64,000 bases of DNA from Hyphomicrobiales bacterium (GCA_900465675.1 UBJR01000004.1:62001-126000), one strand, 5' to 3'. Counted from the first letter of the stretch, positions 1 through 11,283 are shown. Numbers and translations are program-made. Notes: a model not told the origin generated them from the sequence alone.

Positions 1-294
1 ATGAGCCTCGCCATTCTTGCAGCGATGATCGCCATCGGCGCATTCGCCTATCTGCGCGTCGCGCCCGGCGTTTCCGCCATACCGATGCAATGGTCCTTGC
101 GGGGAGAGGTCAACTGGTCAGCGCCGCGGGCGGCTGCTTTCAGCCTCGTGCCGGGTCTCGCGATCGCGATCTGCGCGATCTTCGCCGCCGGCGGAATGAC
201 CGCGATTTTCGCGATCACCGGCTCAAGTCTTCTGATCTGCCAGATCATCCATATTCTGCTCGTGCGCCGCTGGGCAGCGGCGCGGCAGATGTAA
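1..294 (+). CDS. Small membrane protein, possibly partial at the left edge
   Basis: 97 residues with three hydrophobic segments (about 1-20, 45-65 and 67-88) and a short basic C-terminus. The stretch around residues 23-40 (IPMQW, RGEVNW) resembles the loop after the first helix of DUF1648/SdpI-like proteins, but the match is weak. An ATG sits exactly at base 1, so the true start may lie outside the window. It converges on the lipoprotein gene on the other strand, only 8 bases away. No function can be assigned. Confidence 0.5.
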   Translation: MSLAILAAMIAIGAFAYLRVAPGVSAIPMQWSLRGEVNWSAPRAAAFSLVPGLAIAICAIFAAGGMTAIFAITGSSLLICQIIHILLVRRWAAARQM

Positions 295-302
295 GCAAGC
301 GC

Positions 303-932
303 TTACTGCAGCAGGTTCCACCACTGTTTGCCGGTACCGGCAACCGCGGCATCCTTCTTGCGCTGCTTCTGCTTCTTGAGCTCCGGCTCGCCGAGATCAT
401 CAAGCTTGGACGGGTCGTCTGCCTGGCGGTACTCCGTCGGCGGATCGGAGATTGAGCGGCGTTCGGTCACAGCGCCGGCGCCCTTCTGCGCGGCGCGGGC
501 TTCCCTGAATGCCTGAGCCTGTTCGGCTGCGGTCTTGCGGCCGCCTTCGATGCCATTCTTGGCGAGCGGCGAAACATACCGGGACTTGTCTTCGTTGTCG
601 TCAGCTTCCTGGACGAGACGGGCGCGGGTCTCTTCGGGAGACTCGACCCATTCCGGATTGTCCTTGCTGGCAACCGTCTGCTGCGGCTCGACCAGCGTTT
701 CCTTGGAAGCGTCGGCCGGGAGAACAAGCGTCGGACGCGGCTGGTACCTGACGCCCTTGTTCTTGGGCTCCTGCGGCGCGAGCGACACGGACTGGCCGAT
801 ATCGTCGCCAAGCTGGGCCATTGCGCTCGTGCCGGTACCGTAGGTCGGGCTCGTGCAGCTGGTGGCCATCGAGCCTGCCGCCATAACAACCGTCAGGCAA
901 GCGCCTACACGGAACCAACGCGTCGCTAACAT
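303..932 (-). CDS. Predicted lipoprotein downstream of ileS
   Basis: 209 residues. The start at 932 is chosen because a good ribosome binding site (GGAAGGG) lies 8 bases upstream and the protein then begins with a basic n-region, a hydrophobic core and a cysteine at about residue 26 (MATSC), a plausible though imperfect lipobox. The mature part is hydrophilic, rich in Glu, Lys and Gln, ends in a Lys/Gln-rich tail and has no recognisable catalytic domain. It lies 140 bases downstream of ileS on the same strand and could share its transcript. Probably an envelope-anchored protein of unknown role; signal peptidase II processing is inferred. Confidence 0.7.
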   Translation of the reverse strand: MLATRWFRVGACLTVVMAAGSMATSCTSPTYGTGTSAMAQLGDDIGQSVSLAPQEPKNKGVRYQPRPTLVLPADASKETLVEPQQTVASKDNPEWVESPEETRARLVQEADDNEDKSRYVSPLAKNGIEGGRKTAAEQAQAFREARAAQKGAGAVTERRSISDPPTEYRQADDPSKLDDLGEPELKKQKQRKKDAAVAGTGKQWWNLLQ

Positions 933-1072
933 GAAAACCCTTCCAGCCATGCCGGTGCAATTATCGCCCAACCGGACGTCCGTCCCCCTGACGTAAAAAT
1001 CCGGCCATTTTCAGGCAGCTTTTACCGGATGAACCACTAAAGAGCAATTCACCCGGTAACTTTCTTGAGGAT

Positions 1073-4018
1073 TTACAGTCCGAGTTCACGCAAAGCGACA
1101 GCATCGCGCGCCGAAACGTCGGGATATTCAGGGTCGGACCCGACATCCTTGGTGATCCGCCAGGAACGGGCGCACTTGGTACCTTCGGCAAGCGTCGGCT
1201 CGACGGAGACACCGGGAACCTCGGGAAGACGGAACGCCTCAGCAGAGCCCTCGCCCGCGTCGATTGCGATATCCGAGGTAATGCAGATCTCGGAGAAGTC
1301 GAGACCATCGAGCGCTGCCTTCAGACCCGTATCAGCGATGTGCACGGTGGGGGCGGCTTCCAGCGAGGAGCCGATACGCTTGTCCTTGCGCTCGACCTCA
1401 AGCGCGCCCGTGACGACGGAGCGGATGGCGCGAACGGCTTTCCACTTTTCGGCCAGCGCCTCGTTCTTCCAATCCGCCGGGATCGCCGGGAACTGTTCGA
1501 GGTGAACCGAAACGGCTTCGGGATTGCGCGACAGCCATGCCTCTTCGGTGGTGAAGGGCAGCATCGGCGCAAGCCAGGTCACCATGCAATCGAAGATATT
1601 GCGGATGACATGGAGTGCCGAACGGCGGCGCAGGCTCGACGGGGCGTCGCAATAGAGCGCGTCCTTGCGGATGTCGAAATAGAAGGCCGACAGCTCGACA
1701 TTGGCGAAGTCGATCAGGGCGCGGGCGATCTTCTTGAAGTCGAAGGCATCGTAATTTTCGCGCACCAGTTCGTCGAGTTCGGCCAGACGGTGCAGCATCA
1801 GCTGCTCCAGTTCCGGCAGTTCGGCAAGCGCGATGACCTCGCCCTTGTCGTGCGCAAGCGTGCCGAGCATCCAGCGGATGGTGTTGCGCAGCTTTCTGTA
1901 GGCGTCGACATTGGTCTGGATGATCGTCTTGCCGACGCGCAGGTCATCAGCATAGTCCGACGTCATGACCCAGAGGCGCAGGATGTCGGCGCCGGCATCC
2001 TTCATGATTTCCTGCGGAGACGTGACGTTGCCCTTGGACTTCGACATCTTCTCGCCCTTCTCGTCCATGGTGAAACCATGGGTGAGGACGGCATTGTAAG
2101 GCGCACGGCCACGGGTGGCAGCCGATTCCAAGAGCGACGAGTGGAACCAGCCGCGATGCTGGTCGGAGCCTTCGAGATAGAGATCGGCCGGCCATTTCAG
2201 GTCCGGACGGTCTTCCAGCGTGAAGGTGTGGGTCGAGCCCGAGTCGAACCAGACGTCGAGGATATCCATGACCTGCTTCCACTTGGCATGGTCGTGGTCA
2301 TTGCCGAGGAAGCGCTCCTTGGCACCTTCGGCGAACCAGGCGTCGGCGCCTTCGCGTTCGAAGGCATCGAGGATGCGCTGGTTGACGGCTTCGTCGACCA
2401 GGACTTCGCCCTGTTCATCGGCAAAGACGGCGATCGGGACGCCCCAAGCGCGCTGGCGCGAAAGCACCCAGTCCGGGCGTCCTTCGATCATGGCGCGCAG
2501 GCGGTTCTGACCAGCGGCGGGCACGAAGCGTGTATCGTCGATCGCGCCCAGTGCGCGCGAACGCAGCGTCGTGCCGTCAGCCAGTTCCTTGTCCATATAG
2601 ACGAACCACTGCGGCGTGTTGCGGAAGATGACAGGCTTCTTGGAGCGCCAGGAATGCGGATAGGAATGCTTCAGGCGGCCGCGGGCGAAGAGCGCGTTGC
2701 GGGCGATCAGCTCCTTGATGACGCGATCGTTGGCATCACCCTTTTTGCCGTTGTCGTCGATGACGCGTGCGCCTTCGAAGCCGGGGGCATCCGATGTGTA
2801 GAAGCCGCCGTCATCGACGGTGAACGGGATCTTGGTCGAGATGCCACGGGCTTCCAGCTGGCGGGCGGCGGACATCCAGGCGTCAAAGTCTTCGCGGCCG
2901 TGGCTGGGTGCCGTGTGCACGAAACCGGTACCGGCATCGTCGGTGACGTGATCGCCATCGAGAAGCGGGACGGCGAATTCGTAACCGCCGCCGAGGCTCT
3001 TCAGCGGGTGGGCGCAGGTGATGGCGGCGAGATAGTCGGCAGGGACATCGCGCAAGCGCTTGAATTGCAGCTTGGCCTTAGCAAATGCGTCTTCGGCGAG
3101 CTTGTCGGCGAGGACGAGCCTTTCGCCAGGACGCGGACCGAAGTCGTTTGCTGCCTCAGTCACTTCGTACAGACCATAAGAAACGCGCGACGAGAAGGCG
3201 ATTGCACGATTGCCAGGGATCGTCCATGGCGTGGTCGTCCAGATAACAACGAAAGCTCCGGCGAGATCCGAAAAGTCCGTGGGCACAGCGACCGGCATGT
3301 TTGCCGTCTTGTCATGCCACATCTTCAGTGGATCATGAGGCACAACCGGGAATTTCACCCAGATCATGTCGCTTTCGATGTCGTGGTATTCGACTTCGGC
3401 TTCGGCAAGCGCCGTGCGTTCGACGACCGACCACATGATCGGCTTGGAGCCGCGGTAGAGCTGGCCCGACTTGGCGATCTTCAGGAGTTCACCGGCGATG
3501 CGGCTTTCGGCGTGGAAGGCCATCGTCGTGTAGGGATTGTCGAAGTCACCCTCGATGCCGAGGCGCTTGAACTCGTCGGCCTGGGTCTTGATCCAGCCGG
3601 AGGCGAATTCACGGCATTCCCTGCGGAATTCGTTGACCGGGACCTCGTCCTTGTTCTTGCCCTTCTCGCGGTACTTTTCCTCGATCTTCCATTCGATCGG
3701 AAGGCCGTGGCAGTCCCAGCCGGGAACGTAGTTGGCGTCGAAGCCGCGCATCTGGAACGAGCGGTTGATGACGTCCTTGAGGATCTTGTTCAGCGCGTGG
3801 CCGATATGGATGTTGCCGTTGGCATAGGGCGGGCCGTCGTGCAGCACGAACTTTTCGCGCCCGGCGGCCGAGGCGCGCAGCTTCTTGTAGAGACCCATTT
3901 GCTGCCAGCGGGCAACGATTTCCGGCTCCTTCTGCGGCAGGCCGGCGCGCATCGGGAATTCGGTTTCGGGCAGATTGAGGGTCTTCGAATAATCGATCTT
4001 TTCGGCTGTGTCGGTCAT
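1073..4018 (-). CDS. ileS: Isoleucyl-tRNA synthetase
   Basis: Charges tRNA-Ile with isoleucine in the cytoplasm and edits misactivated valine. 981 residues, a normal bacterial length. The class I signatures are both present: HIGH at residues 71-74 within NGNIHIGH, and KMSKS near residue 657 (bases 2036-2050). The CP1 editing insert lies between them (the TTPWTIPGN element is visible near residue 265), and an anticodon-binding region follows. ATG at 4018 is preferred over an in-frame TTG nine bases upstream. The leader holds two hairpins (see 4081-4146). In many bacteria ribF precedes ileS; here a divergent transporter gene separates them. Confidence 0.98.
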   Translation of the reverse strand: MTDTAEKIDYSKTLNLPETEFPMRAGLPQKEPEIVARWQQMGLYKKLRASAAGREKFVLHDGPPYANGNIHIGHALNKILKDVINRSFQMRGFDANYVPGWDCHGLPIEWKIEEKYREKGKNKDEVPVNEFRRECREFASGWIKTQADEFKRLGIEGDFDNPYTTMAFHAESRIAGELLKIAKSGQLYRGSKPIMWSVVERTALAEAEVEYHDIESDMIWVKFPVVPHDPLKMWHDKTANMPVAVPTDFSDLAGAFVVIWTTTPWTIPGNRAIAFSSRVSYGLYEVTEAANDFGPRPGERLVLADKLAEDAFAKAKLQFKRLRDVPADYLAAITCAHPLKSLGGGYEFAVPLLDGDHVTDDAGTGFVHTAPSHGREDFDAWMSAARQLEARGISTKIPFTVDDGGFYTSDAPGFEGARVIDDNGKKGDANDRVIKELIARNALFARGRLKHSYPHSWRSKKPVIFRNTPQWFVYMDKELADGTTLRSRALGAIDDTRFVPAAGQNRLRAMIEGRPDWVLSRQRAWGVPIAVFADEQGEVLVDEAVNQRILDAFEREGADAWFAEGAKERFLGNDHDHAKWKQVMDILDVWFDSGSTHTFTLEDRPDLKWPADLYLEGSDQHRGWFHSSLLESAATRGRAPYNAVLTHGFTMDEKGEKMSKSKGNVTSPQEIMKDAGADILRLWVMTSDYADDLRVGKTIIQTNVDAYRKLRNTIRWMLGTLAHDKGEVIALAELPELEQLMLHRLAELDELVRENYDAFDFKKIARALIDFANVELSAFYFDIRKDALYCDAPSSLRRRSALHVIRNIFDCMVTWLAPMLPFTTEEAWLSRNPEAVSVHLEQFPAIPADWKNEALAEKWKAVRAIRSVVTGALEVERKDKRIGSSLEAAPTVHIADTGLKAALDGLDFSEICITSDIAIDAGEGSAEAFRLPEVPGVSVEPTLAEGTKCARSWRITKDVGSDPEYPDVSARDAVALRELGL

Positions 4019-4080
4019 GTCTGGCAATCGTTTCTGGCGGCCTCAGAAGGCGCAACGGATGTGGAATTGTTGGTGACGGA

Positions 4081-4101
4081 AGCGCTTGCTCGGCAAGCGC
4101 T
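4081..4101. repeat. Perfect inverted repeat in the ileS leader
   Basis: Nine-base arms AGCGCTTGC and GCAAGCGCT separated by TCG. It lies about 63 bases upstream of the ileS start. It could be an RNA hairpin in the leader or a dimeric protein-binding site; the sequence alone does not decide. Confidence 0.75.
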
Positions 4102-4102
4102 G

Positions 4103-4146
4103 AAAACCCGGACCTTCCGGCCGCTCAGCGCGCGCGGAAGGCCGGG
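4103..4146 (-). terminator. Terminator-like hairpin (possible attenuator) upstream of ileS
   Basis: Read on the minus strand, two arms pair over 12 base pairs (4107-4119 with 4135-4146) with a single bulged base at 4112, followed directly by TTTTC. This is the form of an intrinsic terminator. No minus-strand gene lies just upstream, since the next gene is divergent. The hairpin therefore falls inside the ileS leader if the promoter is further upstream. Attenuation is an inference. Confidence 0.5.
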
Positions 4147-4409
4147 CCGATAATTCGTATCGCAATCGCCAGCCGGAATTTTGTCATCGGGCCGGTTCAT
4201 AGGCGCTTTTGGCGGGAAAAGGAAGAGGGATTTGGGCTGACGGCATGGCGGCCGGGCATGCGTCGCGCGCCCCTGCGTAACAGCCTGATCCTGCAGACAA
4301 AGAAAAAATCTCGTGGCAATGTCGAAATGGCGGCGTCTCGGCCGTCCTTGGAATGCGAGATGCCGCTCGGGCGCCCGCATTTCTCGGGTCCACAGGGAGT
4401 GAAGTGGAT

Positions 4410-5621
4410 ATGAGCAGTTCCTATCGTTGGGTCATTGTCGCCGCCGGCGCCCTGATGACATGCGTTGCGCTCGGCGCGATGTTTTCTCTCGCCATTTTCC
4501 AGACGCCGATCGCCACCGAGACCGGCTGGTCGCATACCGGCATTGCCAGCGCCATGACGCTGAATTTCATCGTCATGGGCATCGGCGGTTTCATGTGGGG
4601 TGCGTTGAGCGACCGTTTCGGACCCCGGCCGGTGGTGATGATCGGTGCCGTGCTTCTGGGACTGGCACTGGTGCTGGCGAGCCGGGCCGGATCGCTGATG
4701 CAGTTCCAGCTTACCTATGGCGTCATCGTCGGCATTTCGGCCAGCGCCTTCTTTGCGCCGATGATCGCGGCGACCACCGAATGGTTCGACGAGAACCGCG
4801 GACTAGCGGTGTCGCTGGTTTCGGCGGGCATGGGTGTGGCGCCGATGACGATTTCGCCGCTCGCCCGGGCGCTGATCTCCGCCTATGACTGGCGCACCGC
4901 GATGCTGATGATCGGTATCGGCGCCTGGATCCTTCTGATCCCGGCAGCCCTCCTCATCCGCCGCGCGCCGTCTCCGGCAAGCGATCCCGGCACCGTGGAA
5001 ACCACAAGCGGCGAGCGGCCTTCGCTCGGCAAGATCTTCCGGTCACCGCAGTTCCTGGTTCTGGGCGGCACCTTCTTTGCCTGCTGTGCGGCCCATTCCG
5101 GCCCGATCTTCCATATGGTGAGCTACGCGACGATCTGCGGCGTGGCGCCGATGGCCGCGGTCAGCATCTACAGCGTCGAGGGACTGGCCGGTCTCGGCGG
5201 GCGGCTGCTCTATGGCAGCCTTGCGGACAGGTTCGGCGTCAAGCCGGTTCTGGTCGCCGGGCTCTTGGTGCAGGCGGCGGCGCTGGCTACCTATCTTGCC
5301 GTCAGCGAACTCGGGCAGTTCTATGCGCTGGCGCTGATCTTCGGCAGCGCCTATGGCGGAGTGATGCCGCTCTATGCGGTGCTGGCGCGCGAATATTTCG
5401 GGCCTAAAGTCATTGGCACCGTCTTTGGCGCGGCGACGATGCTGTCGAGCATCGGCATGGCCTTCGGACCGCTGATCGGCGGCTGGATCTTCGATACCTA
5501 CCAGAATTATTCGTGGCTGTTCATCGGCTCGGCGCTGGTGGGGCTCGGTGCGGCAGCGATCGCTCTTGCCTTTCCGCCGCTGCCACGGGGGAAGCAGGCG
5601 CCTGCATTGGGTGCTGCCTAG
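4410..5621 (+). CDS. MFS transporter
   Basis: 403 residues with about 12 hydrophobic segments in two halves and a central loop rich in Pro, Ser and Thr near residue 195-215. The MFS motif between helices 2 and 3 is clear (GALSDRFGPRP, about residue 63-73). A second copy, GSLADRFGVKP, occurs in the C-terminal half. General look is of the oxalate/formate and monocarboxylate antiporter group, so an organic anion is a likely substrate, but this is not proven. The start at 4410 follows a GGAGTG ribosome binding site; an upstream in-frame start at 4353 has none. Divergent from ileS; the palindromic repeat lies just downstream. Confidence 0.85.
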   Translation: MSSSYRWVIVAAGALMTCVALGAMFSLAIFQTPIATETGWSHTGIASAMTLNFIVMGIGGFMWGALSDRFGPRPVVMIGAVLLGLALVLASRAGSLMQFQLTYGVIVGISASAFFAPMIAATTEWFDENRGLAVSLVSAGMGVAPMTISPLARALISAYDWRTAMLMIGIGAWILLIPAALLIRRAPSPASDPGTVETTSGERPSLGKIFRSPQFLVLGGTFFACCAAHSGPIFHMVSYATICGVAPMAAVSIYSVEGLAGLGGRLLYGSLADRFGVKPVLVAGLLVQAAALATYLAVSELGQFYALALIFGSAYGGVMPLYAVLAREYFGPKVIGTVFGAATMLSSIGMAFGPLIGGWIFDTYQNYSWLFIGSALVGLGAAAIALAFPPLPRGKQAPALGAA

Positions 5622-5638
5622 CTGGCGTCGAGGACTTG

Positions 5639-5754
5639 GCCCCCTCATCTGCCTGCCGGCATCTTCTCCCCGCTGGGGAGAAGAGAGCGCGCCGCAATGC
5701 CCCTCTTCCCTTCTCCCCTCGGGGAGAAGGTGCCCGAAGGGCGGATGAGGGGGC
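5639..5754. repeat. Palindromic intergenic repeat (RIME-like)
   Basis: 116-base element with inverted termini: 11 bases at 5639-5649 (GCCCCCTCATC) match the reverse complement of 5744-5754. Each half contains its own smaller palindrome around CTTCTCCCC and GGGGAGAAG. It fills the gap between the convergent MFS and ribF genes. The architecture fits Rhizobium intergenic mosaic elements; the family name is from knowledge of rhizobial genomes, the palindrome is seen directly. It may end transcription from both sides. Confidence 0.8.
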
Positions 5755-5768
5755 TACGGGCAATTAGG

Positions 5769-6752
5769 TCAGCTGAAGCACAGCAGCCGGTCGAGTTCGC
5801 CGAGCGGCTGGACGCCTGAGAGCAGCGCCGTCGCCTCTTCCTCGTCGCGCTTGATCTGGGCGACGAGCGGGTCCAGCCCGTCGAATTTCAGCTCCGGCCG
5901 GAGATAGCCGAAAAACGAGACGGAACAGACCTGTCCGTAGAGATCGCCGCTGAAATCGAAGACGTAGGTTTCGAGCAGTGGCGCACCATTCTCCGTGACC
6001 GTCGGGCGGCGGCCATAGCTGGCGACGGCGTCGTGGAGTGTGCCGTTCTGCAGGCGGAAGCGGACGGCGTAGATGCCGGACGCGAGCTCGACTTCGGGCG
6101 GCAGCTGCATGTTGGCTGTCGGGAAGCCCAGCTGGCGGCCAAGCTTTTCGCCGCCGATGATCTCCGCCTCGACGGTGTAGTGATAGCCGAGCTGGGCAGC
6201 GGCCTCGCTGACTTCGCCATTCTTCAGCTGCGCCCGGATACGGCTCGAGGAGACCACATCCGCATTCTCATCGCGGTAGGCGTCGATCAGCGTGACGCCG
6301 AAGCCGTATTTCTGGCCGGCATCCATGAGGAAGGCCGGACCGCCCTCGCGGCCCTTGCCGAAATGGAAATCGACGCCGGTGACGACTTCCGAGGCGCCGA
6401 GCCAATCCTTGAGGATGCCGTGGATGAAATCATCCGGCGAGCGCTGCGAAAATTCACGGTCGAAGGGGTATTCGATGACGGCGTTGAAGCCGAGAGCTTC
6501 GAGAATCCGGGCCTTCAATGGCGCCGGCGTGATGCGGAAGACCGGGCTCTCGGGACGGAAGACGGTGCGCGGGTGCGGCTCGAAGGTCAGCACCAGGGCC
6601 GGAACGCCACGCGCCCGGGCAATCTCCAATGCCCGCGTCAAGACCGACTGATGGCCGCGATGCAGGCCATCGAAATTGCCGATGGCGATCACCCCGCCCT
6701 TTAGGTGGGCCGGCAGCGGTTCACGGGTTTCATTGCGGTGAAAGACGGTCAT
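5769..6752 (-). CDS. ribF: Bifunctional riboflavin kinase / FAD synthetase
   Basis: Converts riboflavin to FMN and FMN to FAD. 327 residues. The N-terminal adenylyltransferase domain shows the nucleotidyltransferase motif GNFDGLHRGHQ (near residue 25-35) and the C-terminal riboflavin kinase domain shows LGFPTAN (about 205). The start at 6752 (MTVFHRNE) is the first ATG that leaves no extra tail; a longer frame upstream runs into the neighbouring HAD gene. It sits 14 bases after that gene on the same strand, so the two are probably co-transcribed. Confidence 0.96.
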   Translation of the reverse strand: MTVFHRNETREPLPAHLKGGVIAIGNFDGLHRGHQSVLTRALEIARARGVPALVLTFEPHPRTVFRPESPVFRITPAPLKARILEALGFNAVIEYPFDREFSQRSPDDFIHGILKDWLGASEVVTGVDFHFGKGREGGPAFLMDAGQKYGFGVTLIDAYRDENADVVSSSRIRAQLKNGEVSEAAAQLGYHYTVEAEIIGGEKLGRQLGFPTANMQLPPEVELASGIYAVRFRLQNGTLHDAVASYGRRPTVTENGAPLLETYVFDFSGDLYGQVCSVSFFGYLRPELKFDGLDPLVAQIKRDEEEATALLSGVQPLGELDRLLCFS

Positions 6753-6766
6753 CGGCGGGCTTCTTC

Positions 6767-7615
6767 TTATGCGAGGCGCGGCATCCACCACTTGGGCGTT
6801 GCCTTTTCACGCTCGAGATAGGCGTGCAGGATTGCCTCGTCCGTCTCGCCGTTCAGCGTGTATTCATTGGCGTGGATGCCACCGCTGATATAGAGAAGGT
6901 CGAGGCCGTAATCGAGAGCGCCGCGCACATCGGTCGGCATGCCATCGCCGATGGCGAGGATGCGGCTTTTCGGGAAGTCGCCGCGCAGTTCCTTCGCCGT
7001 TTCCAGTACGGCTTCATAGATCGGCGTATGCGGCTTGCCGGCAATGCGGGTGGCGCCGCCGAGCTGGTTGTAATAGGCGGCCATGGCGCCGGCGCAGGGG
7101 ATCATCTTGTGGCCGCGCTCGACGACGAGATCCGGGTTGGCGCAGATCATCGGCACGTTTCGCGACTGAAACTCCTTCAGCATTGCCGTGTAGTCTTCCG
7201 GCACTTCCTTCTCGTCATCGAAGAAGCCGGTGCAGACGACGGATTCCGCTTCGGCCGCATCGACGCGCTCGACGCCGAGGCCTTCGATGATGGCGATGTC
7301 GCGCTCAGGCCCGAGCAGGAAGACCTTCTTGGGGCCTTCGGCGATCAGGCCGCGGGTGACGTCGCCGGAGGTGATGATCCGGTCATAGGCGCCGTCCTGG
7401 ATGCCGATATGGCGGAGCTGATCGACGACCAGCGGGGCAATGCGCGGCGAATTGGTGATGAGGACGACGGTCAGGCCTTCGCCGCGGGCGGCTTCGAGCG
7501 CGGCCGCAGCCTTCGGGAAGGGATCGACGCCATTGTGCAGGACGCCCCAGACATCGCAGAACACCGCGTCATACTGGCTGGTGATCTCTGCAAAACTTCC
7601 GATGCGCTTGGCCAT
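6767..7615 (-). CDS. HAD-IIA family sugar-phosphatase-like hydrolase (TIGR01459 type)
   Basis: 282 residues. The HAD motif I reads DVWGVLHNG (D-x-W-G, typical of the NagD-like IIA subclass), motif II is in VVLITNSPR, and motif III/IV in AIGDGMPTDVRGA. These give the aspartate nucleophile and the magnesium-binding aspartates. The subclass dephosphorylates small phosphorylated metabolites; the substrate here is unknown. Start at 7615 has GGGATA upstream; a start at 7651 is possible. Immediately upstream of ribF in the same direction. Confidence 0.85.
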   Translation of the reverse strand: MAKRIGSFAEITSQYDAVFCDVWGVLHNGVDPFPKAAAALEAARGEGLTVVLITNSPRIAPLVVDQLRHIGIQDGAYDRIITSGDVTRGLIAEGPKKVFLLGPERDIAIIEGLGVERVDAAEAESVVCTGFFDDEKEVPEDYTAMLKEFQSRNVPMICANPDLVVERGHKMIPCAGAMAAYYNQLGGATRIAGKPHTPIYEAVLETAKELRGDFPKSRILAIGDGMPTDVRGALDYGLDLLYISGGIHANEYTLNGETDEAILHAYLEREKATPKWWMPRLA

Positions 7616-7714
7616 TCCGATATCCCATTTGCGTTCAGTCAGGCGTGACATTGCAAAGGCCCGGCGGGATGGCAAGGTTTTTTCGGTCCGGCAGCGCAAA
7701 AACAGCCGGGCGCG

Positions 7715-9121
7715 CTAGAGAAGCAGCTCCGCGCCGCGAACCGCCAGACCGGCCACGGCGGCAAAGCCCAGGATGCTGATCATGCCAAGCTTGAAGCGGA
7801 AGAGCATGACGCAGGCGATGACGAAGATCGCGGCGGCAGCGACATTCAGCGTGCTCCAGACCGGCCATGCCAGACTGACGAGCGGCAGGCCGGTAGCGCG
7901 GGAGAGAAGCGCGATATTGCCGACATCGGCAAAGAGGACGTGCAGGCCGAACCAGAGCGCCAGATTGAGGATGACGCCGACGACGGCAGCAGTGATCGCC
8001 GACAGGGCCGCCGACAATATCTTGTTCTGGCGGAGCTTCTCCACATAGGGCGCACCGGCGAAGATCCAGATGAAGCTCGGCACGAAGGTTGCCCAGGCGG
8101 CGAGGCTGGCGCCGATCACGCCGCCGAACAGCGGATCGATGCCGAGCGCATTGCGGAAACCGGCCATGAAGCCGACGAAACAGAGGACAAGCACCAGCGG
8201 ACCCGGCGTCGTCTCGGCCAACGCAAGACCATCCAGCATCTCGCCGGGGCGCAGCCAGGCATAATGCTCCACCGCTACCTGCGCGACATAGGAGAGCACG
8301 GCATAGGCGCCGCCGAAGGTGACGACCGCCATCTTTGAGAAGAAGACGAAGACGGCGGCGAAGACATTGGTCTCGCCGCTCAGCGCCTCGGCAATCAGAT
8401 CCTGCGGACCATGAATCTCGCGGACGATCAGCAGCGGAAACTGCCAGACGATCACCCAGAAAGCGAGGATCAGGAACGGCCTGGCGATATGACGGCTGGT
8501 CAGTCCTGATAATCCCCTGGCGGGCTTTGAAGCCTCGGCTGGCGCCACGCCCTCTACCTTTCGCCTGCGGCGCTCGACGAGGAAGCCGGCAATGCCTGCG
8601 GCAAGGACCACGAGCGGGAATGGCAGATTGAGCAGGAAGAGCGCCACGAAAGAGGCGGCAGCCACATAATAGTGAAAGCGCGATTTCAGCGCCCGGCCGG
8701 CCACCCGCATCAGCGCCTCGATGACGACGGCGAGCACGGCCGCCTTGAGGCCGAAGAACAGAGCGAGCAGCCACTCGGCGTTCTGGAAATAGGCATAGAG
8801 ACCGGAGAGGACCAGGATGACCAGAAAGCCCGGCAAGATGAAGAGAAGGCCGGCGACGATGCCGCCGCGCACGCCATGCATCAGCCAGCCGATATAGGTG
8901 GCAAGCTGCTGGGCCTCGGGACCCGGCAACAGCATGCAATAGTTCAAGGCATGCAGAAAACGGTCTTCGGAGATCCACCGCTTTTCCTCGACCACGGTCT
9001 TGTGCATCAGGGCGATCTGCCCGGCAGGACCGCCGAAGCTCAGACAGCCGATACGCGCCCAGACGGCAAATGCCTCGGAAAAAGCGGGCCGTGGCAGGGG
9101 CTCGGCAACCACGTCAGACAA
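7715..9121 (-). CDS. chrA: Chromate efflux transporter, two-domain CHR family
   Basis: 468 residues with two homologous halves. The N-terminal half carries FGGPAGQIALM (near residue 29) and LPGPEAQQLATYIGW (about 65); the C-terminal half carries FGGAYAVLSYV and TTPGPLV. These paired motifs define the long ChrA proteins that export chromate across the inner membrane. The central linker is basic (VERRRRKVEG). The first codon is TTG at 9121 or a GTG three codons later; a GAGG/GGGGA purine run precedes both. No chrB or other regulator is adjacent. Confidence 0.9.
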   Translation of the reverse strand: MSDVVAEPLPRPAFSEAFAVWARIGCLSFGGPAGQIALMHKTVVEEKRWISEDRFLHALNYCMLLPGPEAQQLATYIGWLMHGVRGGIVAGLLFILPGFLVILVLSGLYAYFQNAEWLLALFFGLKAAVLAVVIEALMRVAGRALKSRFHYYVAAASFVALFLLNLPFPLVVLAAGIAGFLVERRRRKVEGVAPAEASKPARGLSGLTSRHIARPFLILAFWVIVWQFPLLIVREIHGPQDLIAEALSGETNVFAAVFVFFSKMAVVTFGGAYAVLSYVAQVAVEHYAWLRPGEMLDGLALAETTPGPLVLVLCFVGFMAGFRNALGIDPLFGGVIGASLAAWATFVPSFIWIFAGAPYVEKLRQNKILSAALSAITAAVVGVILNLALWFGLHVLFADVGNIALLSRATGLPLVSLAWPVWSTLNVAAAAIFVIACVMLFRFKLGMISILGFAAVAGLAVRGAELLL

Positions 9122-9171
9122 ATCCCCTCACCTCTCCACAATTCCGGCGCAAAAATCCGTGAATGGTTTCC

Positions 9172-9199
9172 TTGACTCTTTCTGGAGCCATCCCTAAAT
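9172..9199 (+). promoter_or_regulatory. Likely groESL promoter
   Basis: TTGACT at 9172-9177 and CTAAAT at 9194-9199 with a 16-base spacer, ending nine bases before the CIRCE element. The preceding C gives CTTGA, and the -10 is preceded by CC, so a heat-shock sigma factor form is also possible. No experimental start is implied. Confidence 0.6.
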
Positions 9200-9207
9200 G
9201 CACGTCG

Positions 9208-9234
9208 CTAGCACTCCTCAACGGAGAGTGCTAA
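9208..9234 (+). promoter_or_regulatory. CIRCE operator (HrcA binding site)
   Basis: CTAGCACTC at 9208-9216, a nine-base spacer, then GAGTGCTAA at 9226-9234. This matches the CIRCE consensus TTAGCACTC-N9-GAGTGCTAA with one change at the first base. Its place 56 bases upstream of groES is typical. HrcA repression of groESL is expected from the known system. Confidence 0.97.
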
Positions 9235-9289
9235 CACTCATCCATGTGGACCCCGGTCCGCGAATGTCATTTGATCGAGGGATTAGACA

Positions 9290-9586
9290 ATGGCAAGCAC
9301 CAACTTCCGCCCCCTTCACGATCGCGTCGTTGTTCGCCGCGTTGAGTCCGAAGAAAAGACCAAGGGTGGCATCATCATCCCGGACACCGCCAAGGAAAAG
9401 CCGCAGGAAGGCGAAATCGTCGCCGTCGGTTCGGGTGCTCGTGACGAGTCCGGCAAGGTCGTCGCTCTCGACGTCAAGGCTGGCGACCGCGTTCTGTTCG
9501 GCAAGTGGTCGGGCACCGAAGTCAAGATCAACGGCGAAGACCTTCTGATCATGAAGGAAGCCGACATCATGGGCATCATCGGCTAA
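9290..9586 (+). CDS. groES: Co-chaperonin GroES
   Basis: 98 residues. The heptameric lid of the GroEL folding chamber. The N-terminus [12 protein letters not shown] and the mobile loop ([16 protein letters not shown], about residue 19-34) are canonical, and the protein ends with the usual DIMGIIG. A GAGGG ribosome binding site precedes the ATG. First gene of the CIRCE-controlled groES-groEL operon, 56 bases before groEL. Confidence 0.99.
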   Translation: MASTNFRPLHDRVVVRRVESEEKTKGGIIIPDTAKEKPQEGEIVAVGSGARDESGKVVALDVKAGDRVLFGKWSGTEVKINGEDLLIMKEADIMGIIG

Positions 9587-9618
9587 TCAGCCGGTTATCC
9601 CGTTCAGATTATCGCTGA

Positions 9619-11283
<1,665 letters not shown>

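Larger units (their letters stand above)
4019..4409. other. Divergent intergenic region between ileS and the MFS gene
   Basis: 391 bases with no convincing gene. It must hold the promoters for ileS (leftward) and the transporter (rightward). The ileS-proximal part contains two inverted repeats, annotated separately. Open frames here lack coding character and overlap one another. Confidence 0.7.

Noticed and set aside
1340..4153. Very long plus-strand open frame (937 codons) opposite ileS
   Set aside because: It is the antisense shadow of ileS: ileS on the minus strand has all synthetase motifs, while this frame has none and no ribosome binding site.
5639..5754. Considered as a CRISPR or insertion-sequence end
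   Set aside because: One palindromic unit without repeated spacers or transposase; it fits a small intergenic mosaic element.
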